From positions 2,480,001 through 2,544,000 of the forward strand of contig NC_133958.1 in the NCBI RefSeq assembly GCF_031877795.1: DNA of 64,000 bases. Direction: 5' to 3'. Within the stretch, counting starts at the first letter, position 1; the number at the start of each line of letters is the position of its first letter. The DNA comes from Strix aluco. Taxonomy: Eukaryota; Chordata; Aves; Strigiformes; Strigidae. The notes under the pieces were generated by a model, which saw only the letters and a list, made by a program, of their open reading frames with translations, was not told where the DNA came from and made no database searches. Of this stretch, positions 8,601 to 45,104 are shown piece after piece. Both the position numbers and the translations under genes were made by a program.

Positions 8601-11558
8601 CACAGGAGTGGGTGGGGGTCCCAATCCCCTCCCAATTCATGTCCCCCCCCGCACCCAGACTGGCCCCGGCCACAGGGACACCCTCCCAGATGACCCTCCT
8701 GGGGACAGGGACATCCCCCCAGATGACCCTTCTGGGACAGGGACAGCCACGGGTGACCCATTATGGGGACAGCGACACCCCTAAATTATGCTTCCAGGGA
8801 CAGGGACACCCTCGGACAATCCTCCTGGGCACAGGGACACTCCCCAGTGATGCTCCCCCAGGCACAATGGCACCCCTGGATGACCCTTCTGTGGACAGGG
8901 ACACCCCCCCATAATGATCCCACAGGACACAGGGACACCCCAACAATGCTCCAAGAGGACAGGGGACACCCTCACGGGAACAAGGCCACCTCTGCACGTC
9001 CCTCCTGCGCACAGGGACACCCCTGAACATCCCTTAGGGACAGGGACACCCCTAGATGATGCTCCTGAGGCTGGGGGGAGGCTCTTCCCCAGGGGCAGGG
9101 GGGAACCTCGCAGGTTTTGGGGGGCTGCACTCACGATGTAGGTGCACTTGGGCTGGAAGGCGTAAGTGCCGCAGGCGTAGAGGTGAGAGCTGTTGTAGCT
9201 CTGCAGGAAGCGCACGTAGTTGAAGCAGTCGGTCTTGGGGGGGGGGAAAACAGCCGGTTAAGGGGGTGACAGCAGCAGGGGGGGGCACCCCGGGGTGCCC
9301 TGTAACCCCCCCCGCCACCTCCACAGCACCCGTGCCCCCCACCTGGTTGTTCTTGCCCTTCTGGATGCACTCAGCTTTCTTATCCACAGGGGCTTCCCAG
9401 GAGATCTGGGAACAAAAAAAAAAGGGGTTGGGGGTTGAAAATAACACACACCTCTAAAATCCTCCCCCCTCCGGGGGTCCCCCAGGGCCTCACCGCCGCC
9501 TTGAGCTCCACGGTGCCGGTGGCCAGGGCGAAAACGGCCTCGCGGGCGCCCACGTAGAGCAGCGCCTCGGCCTCGTCCAGCGTCAGCGTCAGGTAGTGCG
9601 AGACCCCCCCCTGCGAGAAGCGCTTGGCCGCGTCCTTCAGCTCTGGGGAGGTGGCGGTAGCGGGGTGGGGAGGGAACATGGGGACATCAGGACGAGGTCA
9701 CTGCTGTCCCTGCAGCCGTCCTCTCACCCGGTGGGCACCGCTGGCACCCCCAGGGCACGCGAAGCCCCCCTTGGCCCGCCCCCCCCCCACCCACCACCAC
9801 CGCTGCCGGAAGCCCCCCGGCCCCCGGCGCCGCACAAAGGGCTCTTTGTCACCCGAGCAGGCGCTGGCGGCGCCGGGCGAACACAGCGGCCTTTGGCGAG
9901 ACCCCGCGCCCCCCCCCCGCCCGCCCCCAGGCCCCGCAGAAAGGCCCCATTGACGGGGAGGTGCCAGGGCCCCCCGGCAGGGACAGGGACACAGGGCTGG
10001 CACGGCATGGGGACAGCACGGGGACGGCACGGGGACACGGGGCGCTGGCACGGCAAAGGGATGGGAGTCTCGGGTGTGGGGACAGCACAGGGACCAGGGA
10101 CATGGCACAAGGACAGTGGCACAGCAAAGGGACAGGGGATGTGGCATGGGGACAATGCAGGGACAAGGGACGTGGCATGGGAACACTGGCACAGCACAGG
10201 GATAGAGGATGTGGCATGGGGACAATACAGGGACAAGGGACACGGCATGGGAATGCTGGCACAGCACAGGCACAGAGGATGTGGCATGGGGACAATACAG
10301 GGACAGGGGACATGGCACGGGGATGCTGGCACAGCACAGGATCAGGGGATGTGGCATGGGGACAATACAGGGATAGAGAACATGGCACAGGGACACTGGC
10401 ACAGCACAGGGACAGGGGATGTGGCATGGGGACGCTGGCACAGCACAGGGACAGGGGTCTTGGGTGTGGGCATGGCACAGGGACGGGACATGGCACAGGG
10501 ACAATACAGGGACAGGGGACATGGCACAGGGATGCTGGCACAGCACAGGGACAGGGGATGTGGCATGGGGATAATACAGGGACAGGAGATGTGGCATGGG
10601 GACGCTGGCACAGTGCAGGGATAGAGGACACGGGGCACCACCATCACACAGGGACAGGAGAATGGTGCAAGGGATGGGGCCACAGGGCATGGCAAAGGGA
10701 CAGGGACACCGGTGCTGGCATGGCACAGGGATAGGGACACAGCCCATGGCACAGATGGGGACACACGGTGCTGGCACAGGATGGGGACAGGGACACAGAG
10801 GGTGCTGGCACAGCAGAAGGATGGCATCTCGGGGTGCTGGCATGGCAGAACGCTGGGGACAGGGGACACGGCAGAGGGCTGGGGACAGGGGGCGATGGCA
10901 GGGCACAGGGACAGGGGACACAGCAGAGGGCTGGGGACAGGGGGCGATGGCAGGGCACAGGGACAAGGGACACGGCAGAGGGCTGGGGACAGGGGGTGAT
11001 GGCAGGGCACAGGGACAGGGGACACAGCAGAGGGCTGGGGACAGGGGGCGATGGCAGGGCACGGGGACAAGGGACACGGCAGAGGGCTGGGGACAGGGGG
11101 CGATGGCAGGGCACAGGGACAAGGGACACGGCAGAGGGCTGGGGACAGGGGACACGGCAGAGGACTGAGGACAGGGGGTGATGGCAGGGCACGGGGACAC
11201 AGGGCAGCGTCCCTGCGTGTCCCCTCTCTGCTCTCACAGCCCCCCAGTTTTGAGGCCACCACCCTGGGGGGGTCCCCGCAATGCTGACAAGCTTGGGCGG
11301 GGGGGGGGGGGGACAGAAGCTGCCCGAGGTGGGGACAACCACAGCCCCAGGGTGTCACCCCGCTGTCGGCGAGGGCTGTGCCTCAGTTTCCCCAACCTGC
11401 TCCCCTCTCCCTAGGGACCCCCGGGGGGGGGACACACGGTACTCACCCGCGTAGGGGACAGTTTTTCGGGGCACGGCGCTCCACGAGGACCCCGGGGCGG
11501 TGGCAGCGGTGGCGAGGGCCAGCAGCGAGGCGAGGGCCAGCAGCCGGTGGGGGGCCAT
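5636..11558 (-). CDS. SEMA4C: Semaphorin-4C
   Basis: Class-4 transmembrane semaphorin, a plexin-B2 ligand at the cell surface. Fourteen coding exons (minus): 11447-11558, 9494-9642, 9343-9405, 9135-9233, 8496-8592, 8290-8406, 8037-8188, 7753-7928, 7527-7671, 7213-7435, 6981-7096, 6735-6892, 6577-6647, 5636-6462. They sum to 834 aa (833 in human) in unbroken phase. Signal peptide [18 protein letters not shown]; sema domain to about residue 485 ([46 protein letters not shown]); PSI domain ([20 protein letters not shown]); Ig-like domain ([13 protein letters not shown] to [10 protein letters not shown]); one membrane span ([22 protein letters not shown]); and a cytoplasmic tail ending SNPEESSV, the PDZ-binding end that marks SEMA4C within class 4. 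An untranslated first exon ends at a GAG/gtgagt donor at 13452. Confidence 0.96.
7139..7167. repeat. Poly-C run in a SEMA4C intron
   Basis: An almost pure run of about 27 C between exons 6981-7096 and 7213-7435. It will be length-variable and prone to sequencing error. Confidence 0.9.
8680..9065. repeat. Minisatellite in a SEMA4C intron (GGGACAGGGACACC family)
   Basis: Degenerate units of roughly 30-40 bp with the shared phrase ggacagggacaccc and variable gatgac/atgatcc spacers fill the intron between exons 8496-8592 and 9135-9233. Confidence 0.8.
9975..10830. repeat. GACA-rich minisatellite, SEMA4C first coding intron, block 1
   Basis: Many degenerate copies of 'acagggacaggggatgtggcatgggga' and 'ctggcacagcacagggac'. 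Because of the repeat, long open frames appear on both strands, but they are low-complexity and have no domain. The block lies between coding exons 9494-9642 and 11447-11558. Confidence 0.9.
10855..11190. repeat. 52-bp minisatellite, SEMA4C first coding intron, block 2
   Basis: A regular 52-bp unit: the gcagaggg anchor recurs at 10871, 10923, 10975 and 11027, and onwards. It contains ctggggacagggggcgatgg and gcagggcacagggacaag. There are about six copies, more homogeneous than block 1 next to it, so it expanded more recently. Confidence 0.92.
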
Positions 11559-12230
11559 GACGCTGGGGACTGGGGGGGGTGGGGAAGAGGGGGGGGGACA
11601 CACAAGGCCTGGGGACACACACACACACACAGACACACCCGGCCCCCCGTTAGGGTTACGGGGCATCGACACCGGCGGCGTCACGCGGGCGGCGTGGGGA
11701 CAAGGCGGGCATTGAGGGCTGCGCGTCACGAGGCCGGGGGCACCCCACGCAGCGGGGGGGAAGGGGGGGATGTGGAGGGGGGCGGGGGGGGGGACACAGA
11801 CACACACACGCGGGTCCCCAACTTGTTGCCCACCACGGTCCCTCCTCCGGCCGTGACGAGTCACAGGGTGGGGGGGTCCCCAGAGGAGGAAACGGGCCTT
11901 TCCGCTTCCCACCCCACCCGGGCGGCCCCACCTCGCCCACGTCCTGCCCCGGGACCCCCCGGTATCCTGGGGGTGTCCCCCGCTGTCCATGTGTGTCCCC
12001 CCCCTCGCCCAGTCCCCAAGGCTGGGCAGGATGCGGCCGGGCGAGCGGGCGGCCGGGAATTGTTCTGCCCTGCCCGGCGGGAAGCAGGAAGCCGGGGGGG
12101 TCCGGGGGGGGCCCCCGCGCCAGCTGGGGAAGGATTTCCGGGAGGGTGGGGGGGCCGGGAATGGGCCCCCCGCGGGCGTGGGAATGGGGGACGCCCCGGC
12201 CAGGCCGCCTGTGGCGAGGGTGGGGGGTGC
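11559..12230. other. SEMA4C: SEMA4C 5' intron, left part; nothing coding seen
   Basis: GC-rich intron between the first coding exon and the untranslated first exon. It contains an (AC)n microsatellite near 11612-11640 and G-runs. No second gene is evident. Open frames here are artefacts of composition. Confidence 0.5.
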
Positions 12231-12234
12231 TGCC

Positions 12235-12835
12235 GGTGCCACGGTCATGGCCAGGGTGCCATGGGCACGGCTGGGGGGGCCACGGGCAAAACTGGGGGGC
12301 TACGGGCAAAGCTGGGGGGCTACGGGCACAGCCAGAGTGCCATGGTCATCGTCAGGGTGCCATGGGCAAAGCTGGGGTGCCACGGGCATGGTTGGGGTGC
12401 CACAGGCAAAGCTGGGGGGCTACAGGCACAACCAGGGTGCCACGGTCATCATCAGGGTGCCATGAGCAAGGCCAGGGTGCCATGGTCATGGTCAGGGTGC
12501 CATGGACACAGCCAGGGTGCTACAGGCACAACCAGGGTGCCAGTGTCATCGTCAGGGTGCCACAGGCAAATCTGGGGTGCCACTGGCATGGCCCCGGGGG
12601 ACAAAAGCATGAACAGGGTGTCACAGGCCACGGCCAGATTGTCATGGTCATGGCGAGGGTGCCACGGGCATGATTGGGGGGGTGCCACGGGCACAACTGG
12701 GGTGCCACGGGCACGGCCAGAATGTCACGGGCACGGCTGGGGTGCCGTGGGCATGGCTGGGGGGTCCCATGGGCACAGCCGGGGTGCCACGGGCACAGTT
12801 GGGGTCCCCCGGGCACGGCCGCGGTGCCACGGGCA
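12235..12835. repeat. 20-bp minisatellite in the SEMA4C 5' intron
   Basis: Units of about 20 bp, of the form ggggtgccacgggcatggct, with common variants such as gggtgccatggtcatcgtca. They give a long unbroken plus-strand frame rich in His, Gly and Cys that I do not treat as a gene. Confidence 0.9.
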
Positions 12836-13600
12836 GGACAGGGTCCCCCGGGTCCCCAGTTCTGGAGCTGGACGCCCGGGGGTCCCACGGGGGCGAGCGG
12901 GGTGCCACGGCCCCGCGGCGGTGCCATCCCGGGTGGGGTCGCCACGACGGTGCCGTGGCGGGAGGGGCGGGGGGGGGGGGGGGGGGTGTCCCCACGGGGA
13001 TGCCATCCCCGGTGAGGGGGGGGGGGGCCCACGGCGACGCGCAGCCCCGCGGGACGAACCCACCCGGCATCCGCGGGTGGGGGCGCCCGGCGCGCCCCGC
13101 TGCCCCCCGCGTGGGGGCCGGCACCGGCGGCAACGGCTGCCGGTACCGACGCGGCGGGGGCTGCGGGGGGAGCGGTGCACCGACGGATCGCCGCGGGGGG
13201 AAGGGGGGGGGCTCCCCCGTTACCGGAGGGGGGGTCCGGCCCCCACGGCAGCGCGGGGGCGGGAGGGGGGGGGGGGGCGATGCCGCCGGGGGTGCCGGTC
13301 CCGATCCCCGGTACCGGGAGGAACAAAGCGCCTCCCCCTCCTCCCCCCCCCCCGCCCCCGCGGCTCCGCCACAACAATACCGGGGCGGGGCGGGGCGGGG
13401 GGGGGCCGGGCCGGGCCCGGCGGGGGCGGGAGGGGGGGGGCCCGCACTCACCTCGGGGCGCGGCGGCGGCGGCGCGGGGCGGGCGGCCCGGCCGGGGCGG
13501 CGGGAGGCGGCGGCGGCGGCGGGTCGGGGCGGCGGTGGGTGCGCGCCGCGCGGCTCCGCTCGGCCCCGCCCCGCCCTGACGTCACGGCCGCCCCGCGGGG
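12836..13600 (-). promoter_or_regulatory. SEMA4C: SEMA4C CpG-island promoter and untranslated first exon
   Basis: Extremely CpG- and G-rich sequence. A consensus donor on the minus strand (GAG/gtgagtgcggg, exon end at 13452) marks a likely untranslated exon running from about 13452 to about 13590. The plus strand shows a TGACGTCA CRE at 13577-13584. GC boxes are frequent. No TATA box is seen. The exact transcription start is not determined. Confidence 0.55.
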
Positions 13601-13604
13601 AGGG

Positions 13605-14425
13605 GGCTCGGCTCGGCTTAACTGGACGCGGCTCGACCCGGCTCGGCCCAACCGGGCTCGGCTCAGGCCGGTTCAGCTCAGTTTAACCAGGTTTGGCTCG
13701 GCCCCGTTCGGCTCGACCAGGCTTGGCTCAATCTGGTTTGGCTCAGCCCAGCCCAGCTCAACCCAGTTCAATTCAGCCCAGTCTGGCTCAGCCCAGCTTG
13801 ACTAAATCTGGTTTGGCTCAGCCCAATTCAGCTCAGCCCAGTTCAGTTCAGCCTAGCTTGGCTCAACCTGGTTTAGCTCAGTTCAGCTCAGCCCAGTTCA
13901 GCTCAGCCCAGCTTGGTTTAATTCAGTTCAGCTCAGCCCAGCCTGGCTCAACCTGGTTCAGCTCAGTGTGGTTTGACTCAATCTGGTTTGGTTTGGCTCA
14001 GTCCAGCTCAACCCAGTGCGGCCCAATTCAGCTCAGCCTAGCTTGCTTTAACCCAGTTCAGTCCAGCCCAGTTTGGCTCAACCTGGTTTGGCTCAATCTG
14101 GTTTGGTTCAGCCCAGTTCAGCTCATCCCAGTCCAGCTCAGCCTAGCTTGTTTTAACCCAGTTCAGTCCAGCCCAGCTTGGCTCAACCTGCTTTGGCTCA
14201 GCCCAGCTTGATGCAATCTGGTTTGGTTCAGTCCAGTTCAGCTCAGCCCATCTCAACCCAGTTTGGCTCAGCCCAGCTTGGCTCAACCACGCTTGGCTCA
14301 GCCCATTTCAGCTCAGCTCAGCCCAGTTTGACCCAGTCCAATTCAGCACAGCTTGACCAGTCTCAGCTGGCCCAACGCCATTCAACCCAGCCCAGCCTGG
14401 CTCAGCTCAGCCCGGGCTACAGCCT
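13605..14425. repeat. Switch-like array of CAGCCCAGCT / GGCTCAG units
   Basis: About 800 bp made of roughly 5- and 10-bp modules (ggctcagccc, agttcagctc, aacctggttt). On the minus strand they read TGGGCTGAGC and GAGCTGAACTGGGCT. The array is unusually long, rich in AGCT, and strongly strand-asymmetric for G. It lies between the SEMA4C CpG island and the 3' end of the next minus-strand gene. No protein is evident. Confidence 0.92.
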
Positions 14426-14513
14426 AGCAGAGGTAGAAACCCCAACACCCTTTTGGGGTGCCCGTGGCCACCAACACTGGCCACCCCAACACACCCGCGG
14501 GCGCAGGAGGGTG

Positions 14514-16973
14514 TTTATTGGGTAGGGGGGTGCCCAGGCACCCATTTCCCGGCGCGGGGAGCGCCCCCCTCCTGGCCAGCGTCTGCCGGCTCCTCCGGGC
14601 CCCCCGCGAGCACCAGCCGTTACGGGGTGTCCGGCTGCGCCAGCGCCTGCGGGGAGAGTGGGGGTGTCAGGGCACCCGCACCCCGTCCCAGAGCCCGCGG
14701 TGGGTGCCGGGGCTCTCGGTTGCACCCACCTCCGCGTGTGCCCCGGGGGGTGACACGGTGCCCCCGCGGCTCCCTCAGCAGCCGGGCCGTTGGCGTGAAG
14801 GTTTCGGTGCTGGCGAAGCTCCCTGGGGAGGGGGGAGAGAGCGTGAGGGAGGGTCCGGCGTGTGCCCACGCGCCCACCCCCACCTCTGCGCCCGTCCCCG
14901 CCATCCCCCGGTGCCACCCGGACCCCCGCGGTGAGGGGCGGCAGAGCCGGCAGCCGGACCCTGCCCGCTTTGTGCCTGCGCAACCAGCTGGAATAAAGGA
15001 ATTAGAGGCAGACGCGTCCCGGCCCGCCCGGCCCTGGCACGGTGCCACGGGGCTGTGACAGCTCCCACCGGGGCTCCCCGTCACCGACCCGCAGGGCGCG
15101 CGTGGCACGGGACGCTTGGCAGGTCATCGCTGCCAGCTCGGCCTGGTCCGGCGCCCGGTTGAGGGAGAGGAGGGTGACGGGCACCAGACGGGCACTGCCG
15201 GCGTGGTGACACGGCTGGGTGACCACGCGCGGTGCCAGCAACCGGAGGGGAAAGGCGGGGTGTCATCGAGGAACCCCCAAAACCTGCCGTGGGGACGTCC
15301 CCACCGGGGCAGGGACAGGCTGGCACGGCCCCAGCGGGCGCCCCTCCAGGAGCTGGCATCAAACGCCGCCCGCCCAATTAGCAGGGCAGAGATAACGAAG
15401 GCGCAGCGTCCCCGGTGTGGGCAGCGGACTCCCACCTTGCAGATGTCACCGAGCTGCGTCACCAGGGCCAGCATGCTGGTGGCATCATGGAGGGGGGGGG
15501 GCAGGATGGCTCCCTGGAAGGAGCAGAAGGGGTTGGCGCGGGGGGCTCAGGGTGGGCAGCACCCTCCTGCCCGCCGTGCTGGGGTGACTGGGGTGGGGAG
15601 GGGACACCCTGCTGTGACAGTGGCTTCCCTGGAAGAGCCAGCGCGGGGCGGGCGGGGGGGGGGCGCAGAGGTAGAGCAGGCCGAGCCCCCCCGTTCGCAG
15701 ACAAAATCTGCCTGACAAGCAGGCAAATCGCTGGGGGAGGGACAGGGGGGGTGAGCGGGGCTCTGCCCGTGTCCCCCCCCTCCATCACCCCAAAATATCC
15801 CGCCCACCCCTCCAACGTGGTGTCCAGGGTGGGCGCAGGGCGGGGATGAACCGAGCCAGGAAGGTGGTGTTGGGTGGGGAGGGGGCACCGCGCGCACCCC
15901 CTTAGCCCCCTGCCCGGTCCCGGTGCTCCTCGGCAGCCGGGGGGGCTGCGTGCAGGGACCCCCAGGGACTGGCATCGCCCACGTGGGCCGGCAGCGCCCG
16001 GCTCTGGGGGTAGGGGAGGGCAGGGCGAGGGCACCCCGGGTCGCCTGGCACAGCCCCACGCCCACTCCCATGCCCGGGGGGTGCCCCGGACTAGTAAATC
16101 CCAGCTGTTGGCAAGCAGATCCAGCCGTGGGCACGCACCCCGGGCAGCAGAGCAAGGGAAGGGTGACACCAGAGCTGGTACCACAACACCCGGCAGGTGC
16201 CGGGATGTCTCCAGGGCCCCCCCGAGACCTGGGCACCCACCCTCGGGCAGGGACTTCCCTGCTGGTGGTCCACAGGGCTCGGGGGGCTCGTCCCCCACCA
16301 GCAGGTGGTCCGCAGGGCTCGGGGGGCTCGTCCCCCGCCAGCAGCACGTCCTTCAGCAGGACCAGGTCATCGTCCTCGCTGTCTGGGGGGGAACACCCGC
16401 CCCCTCGCCCTGCCTGCTGGGTGCTCCCCAAATGCTCCTGCCTGCTGCCGTACCGTCCTGGCTGGGCTGTGCTGCCCACGGTTGGTGTCACCTCCCCCCC
16501 CAGGGACCCCACAGCCACCTCCGGCAGCACCGGGACATGCCCGGAAGTGGCCAGTTGCCACCTGGCATGGTGGCGAGTCCCGGCTGGCCACATCCCCCTT
16601 GTTGGCATGGGGCTGAGCGGGGCCAGGAGGCTGCCGCCCTCTGCTCAACCATTTCCTGGTGTCAGGGGACTCCTCGGGGTGCCGGGGAGCTGTGGGGACA
16701 GCGCAGGGGTCACAGGAAGGGCTGTGGGGACAACATGGGGGTGACCACGGCCCCCCTTGGGGCGTGGGGACTGTGGGGACAATGTGGGGGTGACCAGGGT
16801 CCCCCCTTGGGGCGTGGGGACTGTGGGGACAATGTGGGGGTGACCAGGGCCCCCCCTGGGGCACCGGCAGGTTCAACAGGAGGGTGACAGCTCCCCTCAC
16901 ACCCGTCCCCAGGGCAGGGTGGCCCCCCCGGGGTGCCTGAGGGCGCGGAGCTGCTGGTGGCGCTGGCGGCCAT
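14514..16973 (-). CDS. Unrecognised minus-strand multi-exon gene (tentative)
   Basis: TTTATT at 14514-14519 is a minus-strand AATAAA. Above it are candidate exons with acceptor/donor pairs and higher-complexity frames: 14730-14822 (SFASTETFTPTARLLRE in one frame); about 15081-15241 (VVTQPCHHAGSARLVPVTLL, SLNRAPDQAELAAMTCQASR, donor gtcggtg); about 15435-15480 (MLALVTQLGDICK, donor gtggga); about 15700-15740 (AICLLVRQILSANGG); about 16080-16130 (RLDLLANSWDLLVRGT); and 16330-16383 (DSEDDDLVLLKDVLLAGDE, acceptor cccccag). An ATG at 16973 opens MAASATSSSAPSGTPGG with a possible donor (GACGG/gtgtga). I could not chain these with confidence and do not recognise the protein. In human, FAM178B neighbours SEMA4C and is a candidate by position only. 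A pseudogene is also possible. Confidence 0.35.
16262..16345. repeat. Tandem 40-bp duplication in the unrecognised gene
   Basis: Two copies of a cagggctcggggggctcgtc block start at 16273 and 16313, so the period is 40 bp, not a multiple of three. Only one copy can be in the frame of the DSEDDDLVLLKDVLLAG exon beside it. Confidence 0.8.
16725..16868. repeat. Short minisatellite (about 55-60 bp units)
   Basis: Three copies of ggggcgtggggactgtgggg / acaatgtgggggtgaccagg in the 5' part of the unrecognised minus-strand gene, probably intronic. Confidence 0.8.
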
Positions 16974-17154
16974 CGTGGGAGAGCCCCGAGCGGGAGCGCG
17001 GGCAGAGGGGAGGGGCAGAACCAGCCCGGGGCGGGGGGGGGGGCCACGGCAGGGCCCGCACCGGGCCCCTCAGGGGAGACCCCAAAATGGCGTCCAAGGC
17101 CTCGCAGTGGGGACAGGGGCGGGGCTGTGAGAAAAGGGCGGGGCTTAGGCTGGG

Positions 17155-17608
17155 GAGAGCCAATAGGAGGCGGGCGTGCCGCGAGGTGACCCCGCCTCCC
17201 CGCCGCGCCCCGGCGCTTTCAAAGCCTCAACCGTCAACTGTCCGCCTCGACCAATCGGAGCGCGAAAGGGGGGCGGAGCTTGGAGGCTGAGCCAATCACG
17301 ACCAATCCTTTGGACTGCCAGCCAATCAGAATGGGAGCCCGGCGGAGCGTCACCGCCCCCTCACCGGGCGCAGCGATGCATGCTGGGAGGTGTAGTCCGA
17401 GGGGGGGCCGCGGGGCATGCTGGGAGGGGCACTCCGGGCCGCCTAGCGAGGACGGACACCACCACCACCACCACCACCCCCCGGAAGCGCTTCCGGGTCA
17501 CGCGCGCGCGGCGGGGACGGGACCCGCTTCCGGTTGTCCCGGAAGTTCCGTTCCGCGGCCTGATCCGGTGCGCGGCGGCGGCGGCGCGGCCTTCAGCGCG
17601 GCGGGGCC
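17155..17608 (+). promoter_or_regulatory. SNRNP200: SNRNP200 promoter: CCAAT boxes, two ZNF143-type sites, ETS palindrome
   Basis: Forward CCAAT motifs occur several times at 17160-17330. GCATGCTGGGAGGTGTAGT at 17378-17396 matches the known ZNF143/THAP11 (STAF) promoter element (reverse of ACTACNNNTCCCAGCATGC), and a second, half-conserved copy follows at 17415-17434. A (CAC)n run at about 17455-17478 abuts the perfect 16-bp palindrome CCGGAAGCGCTTCCGG at 17481-17496, which is two head-to-head ETS sites. More ETS cores follow at about 17527-17552. There is no TATA box. This fits a constitutive CpG promoter. The CCAAT part may also serve the divergent minus-strand gene. Confidence 0.75.
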
Positions 17609-44268
<26,660 letters not shown>

Positions 44269-44467
44269 CGCGGGGCCGCGACGGTCCCGGCGAGGATCCC
44301 CCTGTAGTTCAGCCACCGAACCCCAGCCGCGGTAGCGCTTGTGTCACCTCCCTTTGTGTGGCTTCTGTGTATTTTCCTGTTGTTTTTTTTTTTTTTTTAA
44401 GGCGTTGATGCTTTGTACAGTGTTTTTGTAACAGGAGCTGCATGCAGACGTGTGACTGCAGCAGCTG

Positions 44468-44473
44468 AATAAA
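44468..44473 (+). terminator. SNRNP200: SNRNP200 poly(A) signal
   Basis: AATAAA in gcagctgaataaatatcgag, 200 bp past the SNRNP200 stop codon. The T-rich 3'UTR precedes it and a GC-rich spacer follows. The gene converges on CIAO1, whose own signal is about 400 bp away. Confidence 0.85.
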
Positions 44474-44870
44474 TATCGAGACCCATCTCTGCACTCTTGG
44501 GTCTGGGGCGGGGACCGCCTGCGCTTTGACCCCCAGTTGTCCCCCAGCTCACTGAGTAGCTCTGTGCCTTCCCTGTGGGGCTTAAAAAAGTTCATTAGCA
44601 GAACTAATTAAGGCAGGGTTGGCTTGGTAGCTGTTTTGAGGAGCGCTGTGCTGGCCCCAACCTGCAGGAGTTGGACCTAAACGCTTCCCCTCGGGCTGCG
44701 CTTCAACGAGAGGCACAAAATCAGCTCCCCGGGGGGTCTCTCCTGCTGTGACACCTCATCCAGCTCCCAGGGGAGCAACTACCCCCCATTTTGCTCACCC
44801 TGAGGTGGCCAGGTCCATCCATGATGGCACCGGAAGGAAAAGCCGGAGCCTTTGGCCAGGACAGCACAGA
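44474..44870. other. Convergent SNRNP200/CIAO1 intergenic spacer
   Basis: About 400 bp between the two opposing poly(A) signals. I see no exon, repeat or motif of note. Confidence 0.6.
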
Positions 44871-44876
44871 TTTATT
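44871..44876 (-). terminator. CIAO1: CIAO1 poly(A) signal
   Basis: TTTATT on the plus strand is AATAAA on the minus strand, 229 bp past the CIAO1 stop codon. Confidence 0.8.
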
Positions 44877-45104
44877 GAGCGTGGGGCAGAAGGAGCGGGG
44901 AGCAAGGCCTGGCAGGATCCTGGCAAAGGCGCCGCCGCGCTCCCACGGGCATCCCCGGGGAGGTTGGTGGGTCGCCCACGCTCCTGGGCACGTGAAAGCC
45001 CCAACCCGTGAGGCAGAGGAGGTCGGGATCCCTCTTCCCGGCTGCGCTCTCCGTGCCGGCGGCAGCGCCGAAGCGTCCGGGAGACGGAACAGGATTTAAA
45101 TCTC

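Noticed and set aside
9698-11200. Minus-strand frame of 500 codons rich in Pro, Cys and Ser
   Set aside because: Translation of the GACA and 52-bp minisatellites in a SEMA4C intron. No start context, no domain, and periodic composition.
11547-13805. Plus-strand open frame of about 750 codons
   Set aside because: It runs through a 20-bp minisatellite, a CpG island and the start of the switch-like array. It is low-complexity, without domains, and opposite to SEMA4C. The frame is a by-product of repeats lacking stops.
13605-14425. True immunoglobulin switch region
   Set aside because: There are no Ig constant or variable exons nearby, and the flanking genes are SEMA4C and an SNRNP200-side gene. 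Only the sequence style is similar.
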